A program made the translations under genes and the position numbers. From Zygnema circumcarinatum (taxonomy: Eukaryota; Streptophyta; Zygnematophyceae; Zygnematales; Zygnemataceae): a DNA stretch of 48,469 bases. Under the pieces are notes generated by a model. It was given only the letters and a program-made list of their open reading frames with translations. It was not told the origin of the DNA and ran no database searches. The DNA lies in NCBI GenBank assembly GCA_037447605.1, contig CM074804.1, forward strand, positions 5,281-53,749, read 5' to 3'. This document shows, piece after piece, positions 24,671-33,598 of the stretch; position 1 is the first letter of the stretch, and every line of letters starts with the position of its first letter.

Positions 24671-27033
24671 CTATCCGCCTGCTTGCCCGAAGCAGCGCCC
24701 GGCGATGGTGATTAGCACGTTCAGCATTGCTACCTCGGGATCAGCTCTTCGGTCTTTAGCTGCTCTCAGTTCAGCACATTTTCTCAGCATGGCCCTAAAT
24801 GACGCTGCAGTGTCAGCGTCGAGTGGCACATCAATGGCAGCGCTGAGCGCAAACAGCCACGCCGCGCGCTCCCTGGTGATCGCTGAGACTCCCTGCAACC
24901 AGGCAATATGGCGACGGAGAAGTCGGGCCCGAGAGACTTCATCGAGGCTCCCCAACACCCACATCAAAGGTTCTAATACTGGGCCAGAAAATTGCTTTTC
25001 GGCAGTCACTTCTCTAGCAGCTTCACTATCTGATGTATCCGTGACGGTTGACCTCACTAGCTTATCGTTAGCAGCTGCGACTGATGTTTTCACCTCCTCG
25101 TCTCCTAATTCCGTTACAGTCGAATCTTCAATTGTGCACATGAAGCCCGCATCCGCCCCTACATCATCGACTCTTGAACATGCAGCATTGCCTTCTGTTA
25201 TTGCCTCCCTTTCCTTCACTGGTGAGCCAAAGCAAAGACAATGCCACGCAGCCGCATCTCCGGTGGGAGGCAGTTCCTCTGTGGAACAAACTGGAACCTG
25301 TGCTATTTTTGTGGTGAATTTCTGCAACAATGTCCAAAAAACACAAACAACATGAGGAATTGAAAAAAAAAAAAAAACCCATAAAAACAGGAAAGCAACC
25401 ATCCTCGATCATGGTCCCTTCACCGATTCTTTACTGACAACCTTTCATGATTTACCCAACATTGTGTAGTAAGGACTGCCATAGTCTATGTCAATTCACT
25501 TCCTCGCATTACTCTTCTCAACATCGAGATCACTTAGCAGATAGTTCTTAGTCCAAGGTCGGTTTGACATAGCTCTTTATATTAAACTTGAGGGCAGGTA
25601 AGAATTCAAATAGTACTTGGCCAAAAGGACGCGATGTTTACCGATCGAAGTTCAAAAAAGTCGGCAGCGAAAACTTCTTCCCATTCAGGACAAGGCAAGA
25701 GATGTCGTGCACAACTTGGAATGCCAGGAACTTTAGGCAAATAGAATGTTTGTTTGGCCTTGAACTGTTGCATATCAATTGATGCCACCACAACTTTTGG
25801 ACACCTTTCGCGTTCGTACCTGCGGAGCAGTCAAGGAAAAATATGTTCAGAAGGTGTGATAAAGGCTGAAACATTAACACATGCCCCAAACTCTGTAAGA
25901 AAGTGTGCATAAACGTGATGGAGGGAGAGGAGTAAAATAACTGCTATTAGGAAGACATGGCGACCATCCACAAAGGAGTCGTTTTAAACATGAGAAGCTC
26001 TTAATTACCTGACTCTTCTAAGGTATTCCAGCCCATCTTCTGGCGGACCGGCTGCAAAGTTGGGCTCCCCGTCCACTGCAAAAGCAGCAGCTTGAAAAGT
26101 CTCCACGTCCTCTTCGCTTTCCTCGTCCCACTCTTCTCCATCCCCCCATCCTTGCGCCTCATCTGCGTTCCTTGTTTGACGAACCGACTCGTCCACCTGC
26201 AATTCAAGGCTGTCATCCCAGATCCCTTCGTCTCCCTTCGGACGGTAGTCCATGTGCTGCGTTATGCTACCGCCCCTTGCTGCAGGCTCGTGCTGTTGAT
26301 AGCTCTCCTGCCACTGCTCCGTCTGAAACGCGTTCTCGTGAACTTCCCTGTGTTGGTAAATATCTCCCGTTCTCCCTCCCTTCCCGCCCAATCCCTTCCC
26401 TCTGCCTTTCCTCTGTCCAGCGCTCGTTATCTCCTTCGCCTCTGCGCTTGTAATCTCAGCAAGCACATCTGCAACGGCAGAAGCGACATCGGCCCACCCG
26501 GGCAGCTCGTCCAAGGAGGCCCCCGCAGGCCTCAGCCTCTCTAGCTCACTCCTCGAGTACGTTAATCTTTGCGCGTTTCCAGCTGCCTCTGCTGTCTCAT
26601 CACCTTCACCCTCAAGCTTCTCGTCGCCTTCCGGAAGCCTCGGCATATCGCTGCCATCGCAAGCCATGGAAGCGTGCCGAGAGACCACTTGCTCAACCTC
26701 AAAACCCGTACCTGAGCCCATGCTCCCGTTTCCTACAGCTAAACAGTGGCTACTGTCCATGCTCGCATCCCCTTGCCTGAGAGGTGCGGTGCACTCCGCT
26801 TCTCCCGTGTGTTCCTCCGCCTGCCGCTTCACCTCCCCCTCCGCTACCGCGGCAGGCTCAGAGAGGTCCTGAGGAGAGCGCAGCAGCTCCTTCTTCCTGC
26901 TCTCGAGAGCGCGGAAGAGCTCGGGCGGAAGCCATGGTGGTGCAGCGGACTCACCATGGCTGTCCTTCTCGTCAGAGCGCGCTGAAGCCTCGCCAGCCTC
27001 CTCCCGGAAGGCGCCGTCGCTGCAGCCCGCCAT
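24671..27033 (-). CDS. GEMIN2: GEMIN2 (SIP1), SMN-complex subunit
   Basis: Core assembly factor that holds Sm proteins during spliceosomal snRNP biogenesis. Exons in transcript order: 27033-26009, 25819-25642, 25321-24671; 618 codons including the stop. The conserved parts are FAAGPPEDGLEYLRRVR at the exon 1/2 junction, then RYERERCPKVVVASID, YLPKVPGIPSCARHLLP and EWEEVFAADFFELR. The C-terminal helical domain follows: LDEVSRARLLRRHIAWLQ, RERAAWLFALSAAIDVPLDA, FRAMLRKCAELRA and EVAMLNVLITIAGRCFGQ. The N-terminal part (about 330 residues) is long, Glu/Gly-rich and weakly conserved, so the protein is longer than animal GEMIN2. An in-frame ATG at 27075 is possible, but the one at 27033 has the better context (CCATGGC). 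Head to head with FTB. Confidence 0.93.
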
Positions 27034-27317
27034 GGCTGCGCTGCCGTCCGCCCGCCCGGACGCTATGGCGCACATGCGGGAACACTCAAGACTTCCCGCC
27101 GCCCACCCGTACTCTGCGCTCTCCGCGAAGGAGGGGCGACGCGGGGAGGGGAGGGGAGGGGAGAGGAGGGGAGGGGAGAGGAGGGAGGGAGAGGAGGGAG
27201 GGAGAGGAGAGGAGGGAGGGAGAGGAGGGAGGGGAGAGGAGGGAGGGGAGAGGAGGGAGGGAGGGAGGGGAGAGGAGGGGAGGGGAGGGGAGGGGAGGGA
27301 GGGAGGGGAGGCCGGCC
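27034..27317. promoter_or_regulatory. Short bidirectional promoter of GEMIN2 and FTB
   Basis: Only 284 bp separate the two start codons. Most of it (27131-27311) is an almost pure G/A tract on the plus strand, leaving about 100 bp of ordinary sequence next to GEMIN2. No TATA box is seen. Confidence 0.75.
27131..27311 (+). repeat. Polypurine GGGAGG tract
   Basis: About 180 bp composed of GGGGA, GGGAGGGA and GAGGA units with almost no pyrimidines on the plus strand. Repeated G3-4 runs spaced by one or two bases meet the pattern for G-quadruplexes, and the polypurine tract could also form a triplex. Confidence 0.9.
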
Positions 27318-30300
27318 ATGGAGGACGATGGTGTGGAGACCGCGACGTCCCGCGAGCAGAAGGCAGTGGAGGACTCCGTCAGCGCCATCTACAGAGATCT
27401 TGCGCTCCGCCCTGCCGCCATGGCCGGGTGCGCATTCAATGAGCCTTGGCAGGAGAGGTAGTAGGGTGTTTCCAATCTCAGCTTGGTTAGTCACAGCGCT
27501 TTCCTTCTATTTACTCTCACTATTCGCCATTAGCACATGCGTATGTCTTACGTGTGCTGGAAATTTATTAAGAAAGGTAGTGAAAAAGGCTATTGACGGG
27601 CAAGAAAGCATCGAATCTTTGCAGGAGACGTTCGCTCATGCATTTTTAGCGGTATAAGAAAGAAGCAAGTGCTACGATGGTGAAAGTGAACTGGAATTTT
27701 AAAAAAATCAGGCAGCTGCTATTCAAAATGTTAAATCTTCTACTCAAACCTGCTCACTTTCTGGGAATTGCAAAGGCCACCATATGGATGCGACGTTCAG
27801 TAGATTTGTGTACATATCATTGGCTTGTGGCAGTCAGTATGACTACTCTGCCGAGCACTTAAAACAATTGATTTTTTGAAGTGTCGCAGTCGGGAATCTC
27901 TGTTATTCTATTGTATGTATGTATTGACCAGCCTGTTTTCATCATTATGTTCGTCCGTTTGCATATCGTTTAATAGGAGAAGGAAAAAGGCGAGGACTGA
28001 CAAAGCCATCTGTAAATTCAGCTGAGCGAGGCCATTGATTGTAGTCCTTGCAGAGTGGAGCTTCTACGTGGTAGTCATGTAGCGTTCTTGAAGAGAGGAT
28101 TGGACCATCTCTCCGCCTCGTTCACCTCTCTCGATGCCAGGTATAGGCATCACACTGCAAACCACCCCATGACTTCAACACGACATGCTCATCTGTATCC
28201 GCTGGTTTGGCTGCCGTTAGAGTGGATGACCTTGGCTTTCTCTGCATAGCACACACAACCAACAGATTGCAATGATCTATCTCATTTCAGCACATTTTCC
28301 TTCCGTTAGGGTGCAGCCGGCCGTGGCTGTGCTACTGGATCCTCCATTCGTTGGCCCTTTTGGGAGAGCCTCTGAGCCCCCGTCTGGCCCGCCGCTGCGT
28401 CGACACCCTGAGGCGATGTCAGGTGCCCTTCACTGTCCATGATCCTTGTTGGGTGGGGTGGCACGTCAAATGTTTTATGGATCACGCATTTCTGCTACTT
28501 ATGTATAGAAGCAAACATGGAATCGCCCCGTAAAATTGACCTGGTGTGATCGATCGGGCATCTGTTCTTGTTTTGTGAGCAATTGGTTCTTTTCCGTATG
28601 GAGATTGCAGCATCCAGATGGTGGTTTTGGAGGAGGTCCGGGCCAGGTGAGACCAGTCAGCCCTTTACGTAGGCAAACTTTCTCCATAGTCTTGAGTCTG
28701 AATCCTTAGCATTGTTGGCTCGTCGTTCCTTCTTTTGGCCATTACCATGTGATAAACGAGTTCCGAGAAATGCTGCAGATGGCCCATTTAGCCACCACTT
28801 ACGCAGCAGTGAGCGCCCTGGTCACTGTTGGAGGTCCTGACGCACTGAGTTCCATCAACAGGTATTTCCTTCGTTGTACCCTGCCTGTAAAGAGAGAAAT
28901 GGAAAGGGAAAGAAATATGCTGAACGAGAATTTTCGCTTCTAAGAAAACTGATATGAACTTAATGTTCTTCAGGTCAACTATGCTGCGCTTTCTTCTGCG
29001 GATGAAGGATCAAGGTGGCGGGTTCAGGTACTCCTTGTTGATTAGAGTTGTTCCAACTTGAGGAGGTTTCTGTTTGACCAGAGAAAGTTCTGTACACTTA
29101 GCATTTATTGTGCTGTTGCTTAGAGGATTGGGCGCATCGCGGGGATCTTCCAAACGTTATCTCGATTGATGTTATGCACAGACACATGCATTGTTCTGAA
29201 GCGGAGAGGGGGGCCCTGCAGGATGCACGACGACGGGGAGGTGGATGTCCGCGGCTGCTACACCGCTCTCGCGGTGCGTCTCTCTCTCTCTCTCTCAGCT
29301 CTCAGCTCTCAGCTCTCAGCTCTCAGCTCTCAGCTCTCAGCTCTCAGCTCTCAGCTCTCAGCTCTCAGCTCTCAGCTCTCAGCTCTCAGCTCTCAGCTCT
29401 CAGCTCTCAGCTCTCAGCTCTCAGCTCTCAGCTCTCAGCTCTCAGCTCTCAGCTCTCAGCTCTCAGCTCTCAGCTCTCAGCTCTCAGCTCTCAGCTCTCA
29501 GCTCTCAGCTCTCAGCTCTCAGCTCTCAGCTCTCAGCTCTCAGCTCTCAGCTCTCAGCTCTCAGCTCTCAGCTCTCAGCTCTCAGCTCTCAGCTCTCAGC
29601 TCTCAGCTCTCAGCTCTCAGCTCTCAGCTCTCAGCTCTCAGCTCTCAGCTCTCAGCTCTCAGCTCTCAGCTCTCAGCTCTCAGCTCTCAGCTCTCAGCTC
29701 TCAGCTCTCAGCTCTCAGCTCTCAGCTCTCAGCTCTCAGCTCTCAGCTCTCAGCTCTCAGCTCTCAGCTCTCAGCTCTCAGCTCTCAGCTCTCAGCTCTC
29801 AGCTCTCAGCTCTCAGCTCTCAGCTCTCGAGCGCAGGCCCTTCGGCAGTGCGCGGTTTGAGGTTGTTTTCTGCCTTCGTTCTTTCCTCTGAATCTGCGAC
29901 TTGCGGCCGCACCTCTCATTGCCAGGTGGCACATCTGGTGGGCCTGGTGGAGCCCAAGCTTGTTGCGGGGGTGGACGCGTACATTCTAAGGTAAGCAGAG
30001 CTTGAGTGGCGTCCAATCAGCATCTTGATTCCGGCGATAGCTGTAAGCTTGGAGAAAAGTGGGGGCAAAACATTCTAGAAGGAGAGAAAAAGACCAAAAG
30101 AGAAGCTGAGACAGAAAGAGAGGGTGAAAGGAGGGGAAACGGAAGAGGGCTAGAGAGAAGGAGAGTTAACAGGACAGGAAACGGGAAAGTGTTTTAGGGA
30201 GAGCAGAGGGAGAGAACAGTAGATGGCAAGGTGGGGAGAGACAGGTTGGGGGAGAGGGCGAACGTGAGGAGCACAATAAATTAAAAGATCGGAGTCTTCT

Positions 30301-30898
30301 TGGTTGCTGCATAGGTAGAAGATGGTTCTTTTACATCATGTATGGTTGAGGAATGGCAGCTGTCAAACATACGAGGGAGGGCTCGGCGGGGAGCCAGGAC
30401 TCGAGGCCCATGGCGGGTAAGGAGAGGGCGAAGGAAGGGTGGAACGATGGGAGGAATGTAAACATCTGGGCAACGCATAACACAGCTCAGCTCTGCTTTT
30501 GCAATCAGAAGCATCATGATAGTCTATGGAAAGCGCGAGAATGGGGGAGGGTGAGTAGAACCGAGAGGTCTGCCTGCCATTTGCAACACGGCGCGATCGC
30601 AGGTACACGTACTGCGGGGTGGCGGCCCTCCTCCTCGCGGGGCGACCGCACGGCCTCGACCTCCCCCGCCTGCTGGTACAGTACGCAGCGCCGCCCGCCG
30701 GCCAATGCCCGGCCGCCCTCGCACGTGTGCGGGATGACCCGGGCGGGCGGTGCGGTGCGGTGTGCAGGAGTGGGCGGCGGGGCGGCAGGGCGCCGCGGAG
30801 GGCGGCTTCCAGGGGCGCACGAACAAGCTCGTGGACGGCTGCTACTCCTTCTGGCAGGTCCGGGAGGGGAGGGGGGGGGGGGGGGGGGNNNNNNNNNN

Positions 30899-30935
<37 letters not shown>

Positions 30936-32296
30936 CTCTGCGCGAGGGTGCAGACTGCTTTTGGGGGCGACTTATGACAAACTACTGTCTTGCTCGATTG
31001 TGGCTTTTCCAGGGTAGTCTGTTTCTCCTTTTGCGACCCTTTTCGGAACAGCTCCTGCCCACCTTCGGAGGGAGGGATGTGCAGGTTGAGCCTGTTGGCA
31101 GTGTTCAAAGAGATGGTAAGGTCAGAGCAAACTTTAGGATAAATGAACGACAGAAGAGATAGGGGCGATATTGACAGATGGTGTTGGATGAAGGGAAAAG
31201 GAAAGTGAAGCTAAGCGAAGGGAAGGGACGGATGAGAATCGGGAATGGTGACGCGGGAGAGAAGGATACAGATAGCCGGGAGGGCTAGAGGGTGGAGATG
31301 GAGAATGTGAGAGAGACAGAAGGAGAAATTAAATACTGGCTGGTCTTGTGATTGTATGATCCGATTATATTGTGAGGGCACCTAGCTAACTAACTGAGAC
31401 TGAATATTTTCAAAAGGTTTTCAAAAAAATTCCAAGTGCAAAGGCTGAACTGTGATGTCAAGATGAAGGTTGGGCCGTCCCATTGTCCTTCTTCTGTGGT
31501 TCCTTCCTTGAGGCTGCTCAGGAGCGCTGCGGAGCTGTGCTGTTCAAGAACAGCCCACTCTGAGTGAGCCAAACCGAGAGGCCGCCCCCTGCAGAGTGGA
31601 GCTGCCTTGCAGCTCCGCCGCTGCACTTTTTCCTGATCGCGATGAAGCGAGTCAGAGCTATGGCGGCCACGGCGCTGTCGCTATGACCGAGCTGGACCCG
31701 GCTGGCAAGGCAGGGGAGGAGGAGGAGGTGGAGCAGGGCGGTGTGGATGCCGGGAAGGCGACAAGGGAGACACAAAGCGCAGACGCTATGGACGTTGGCA
31801 TTTCGAAGCCATTATTCAACTCTCATGCTTTGCAGGGGTACATTCTCATCTGCTGCCAGGTGAGGCCAAAAATATTCTGGTGAATCCATTCTGTAAAATC
31901 TAGTTCTTCGCATTCAAGTCAGAAAAATGGATTGGGTTCTATTACCTTTACGAGACGAATGGTATCCATTTGCCCTCCAAATGCCTGGAATATGAACGCT
32001 ACTCGCAGGATACAAGGCGTTCAATTATGTGAACTTGCATGTTGCAGGTGGCTGAAGGTGGTCTCATTGACAAGCCGGGCAAGTGGAGGGACTACTACCA
32101 CACCTGCTACTGCCTCAGCGGACTCTCCTGTGCGCAGCGCTGCCTCTCATGGCCGGACGATCCTGCGCCCGACGCGATTATAGGACTGGCCTCCAACATT
32201 GTGGAAGCCACTGAGCCCCTCTGCAATGTGAGGCTAGATCGATACAGGGAAGCCAGGGCGCATTTTGCATCCCAAACAGTCGATGCGGCTGAGTAG
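27318..32296 (+). CDS. FTB: Protein farnesyltransferase beta subunit
   Basis: Catalytic beta subunit (ERA1 in Arabidopsis) that with the alpha subunit attaches farnesyl to CaaX proteins; loss gives ABA hypersensitivity in Arabidopsis. Exons: 27318-27457, 28054-28140, 28317-28422, 28611-28646, 28779-28861, 28974-29027, 29222-29273, 29926-29990, 30360-30416, 30603-30675, 30768-30857, 31013-31115, about 31597-31859, 32048-32296; total 1458 nt (485 residues). Prenyltransferase repeats are clear: RPWLCYWILHSLALLGE, DGGFGGGPGQ, HLATTYAAVSALVTVGG, CQTYEGGLGGEPGLEAHGG and YTYCGVAALLLAG. Zinc ligands are Asp274 and Cys276 (VDGCYSFW) and His421 (YYHTCYCLSGL). Between them lies the acidic insertion typical of plant FTB (AGKAGEEEEVEQGG). 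Length agrees with plant homologues. The start of exon 13 is chosen by phase. One intron holds a 76-copy heptamer array and another holds an assembly gap. Confidence 0.96.
29292..29823 (+). repeat. (CTCTCAG)76 perfect heptamer array in an FTB intron
   Basis: 532 bp made of exactly 76 identical CTCTCAG units, preceded by a short CT run and followed by a single variant unit (CTCTCGA). It starts 18 bp after the donor GTGCGT at 29274 and makes up most of a 652-bp intron. The flanking exons join as GCYTALA / VAHLVGL, so the array is intronic. Confidence 0.98.
30870..30936 (+). other. Assembly gap (10 N) inside a G homopolymer
   Basis: About 20 Gs, ten Ns and about 37 more Gs, in the FTB intron that starts at 30858. 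The intron length is therefore unknown. The flanking exons are intact. Confidence 0.95.
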
Positions 32297-32640
32297 TCTT
32301 TCTTCGCGTGGTCAATATGAAGCGGAATACATTCATCCTTAATCCTGATTTTGAGACTCCTACAGAAAAATGAAAGAGTATATGAGTTGACTCAATTTTG
32401 CCATCCACCACCGTGCCTCGGATTGAAGTTCTCTGTGTCTCTTTTTGCGTTTGGTGAATTTTTACTCGAGTTTGTGAGCGTGGCCTCGAGGTTGATGTGC
32501 ATGTGAGGGTCTCTCCGCCCATGTCCTCCGGTCGTCTGGATACTCTGCTCTACTTGGAAATCTCTGTCGTCAGAACGAGTTTCGTTTAAAATTAAGTTGT
32601 ATGGGTAAGCATGCGCACGTGTCTCGTTGCGCGGGCGGGC

Positions 32641-32690
32641 ATCAGAGTGCATGCATGCGGGCATCAGCGTGCATGCATGCATGCATGCGA
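32641..32690 (+). repeat. CATGCA (RY-like) repeats
   Basis: Two clusters of tandem CATG units create several CATGCA words, separated by GGGCATCAG copies. CATGCA is the RY element recognised by ABI3/FUS3-type B3 factors, but here it may simply be a microsatellite. Confidence 0.6.
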
Positions 32691-32782
32691 CCAGCGGCGG
32701 CCGGCCCAAGGAAAGACCGTGCACAGCCCCAGCCCTGCACTGACTCGCCTCGCCGCTTTCTGCGCTCTGCCCTCTCAGCAAC

Positions 32783-33320
32783 TGTCTGTCTGTCCGTCCG
32801 TCTGTCTGTCTGTCTGCCTGTCTGTGTATGTCCATCTGTGTGTCTGTCTGTCTGTCTGTCTGTCTGTCTGCATGTATGTATGTGTCTGTCTTTGCCTACC
32901 TGTCTGCGGTCGGAATGTCGGTCTGTATGTGTATATATTTGTCTGATTGTTTAAGTCTGTCTGTCTGTCTGCATATGTCTCTGTTTAGCTGTCGATGCAT
33001 GTATGCCTGTCTGTCTGTCTAAGTCTGCCTGTCTGTCAAGTCTGCCTGTCTGTCAAGTCTGTCTGTCTGTCAAGTCTGTCTGTCTGTCAAGTCTGTCTGT
33101 CTGTCTGTCAAGTCTGTCTGTCTGTCAAGTCTGTCTGTCTGTCAAGTCTGTCTGTCTATCTGTCTATCTGTCGGTGTCTGTCTGTCTGTGTCTGTCTACC
33201 TTATTTGACTGTCTATCTCCATGTCTGTGTGTCTGTCTGCCTGTTTCTGTCTCTGTGAATATCTGTATGTCTGTGCGTGTCTGCCTGCCTGCCTGCCTGC
33301 CTGTCTGTCTGTGTATGTCG
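32783..33320 (+). repeat. (TCTG)n array with a TCAAG-interrupted higher-order unit
   Basis: About 540 bp dominated by CTGT tetramers. Between about 33035 and 33150 they form a longer unit of two or three CTGT copies plus CAAGT, repeated about seven times. It lies 280-800 bp upstream of the DUF1997 start codon. Confidence 0.9.
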
Positions 33321-33473
33321 GTCTGTTTTGTCTCAGCCCCCCTCCGCCCTCCGTCTGGTCCTCGCCGGCACGTGAACACAGCGCGTCGCGATATATCGCG
33401 ATACATGGCACTTTCCGTACAGTTGGAGAGCTCCTTACCGTCGATTTCCATCGCCCTCGCCGCGAGACACGGC

Positions 33474-33538
33474 CACGTGGCACTTGCCGCTCCGCTGACA
33501 CGTCGACGTCCCCGCATCCAGTGGTGTGCCGCCACGTG
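33474..33538 (+). promoter_or_regulatory. Paired G-boxes upstream of DUF1997
   Basis: Two copies of GCCACGTGGC (CACGTG at 33474 and 33533), 59 bp apart, with an ACACGTCGACGT stretch between them. They lie 60-125 bp upstream of the ATG. G-boxes are bound by plant bZIP and bHLH (PIF, HY5) factors in light and ABA responses; function here is inference. Confidence 0.65.
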
Positions 33539-33598
33539 GCTCCGCGCCTGCGGAGCGGCACGGCGAGGGAGCGAGCGGGTCCGGCGGCCGTCCTAGCC

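Larger units (their letters stand above)
32297..33598. other. Intergenic stretch between FTB and DUF1997
   Basis: Contains the FTB 3' UTR, a CATGCA-rich patch, a long TCTG array and then the G-box-bearing proximal promoter of the DUF1997 gene. No protein-coding segment is recognised. Confidence 0.6.

Noticed and set aside
26784..27461. A long plus-strand Arg/Glu/Gly-rich open frame reaching into FTB exon 1
   Set aside because: Its upstream part is antisense to GEMIN2 exon 1 and the polypurine promoter. Only the part from the ATG at 27318 matches FTB.
27541..27657. An additional FTB exon (KKAIDGQESIESLQETFAHAF)
   Set aside because: Exons 27318-27457 and 28054-28140 join in phase and the total length already matches the family. 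Adding this frame would bring an in-frame stop.
29108..29994. Three long plus-strand open frames of Ser-Gln-Leu-Ser-Ala-Leu repeats, as repeat proteins
   Set aside because: They are by-products of the stop-free CTCTCAG array. The flanking FTB exons and splice sites show that the array is intronic.
32828..33596. Cys/Leu/Ser/Val-rich open frames that look like membrane or cysteine-rich proteins
   Set aside because: Translation of the TCTG microsatellite.
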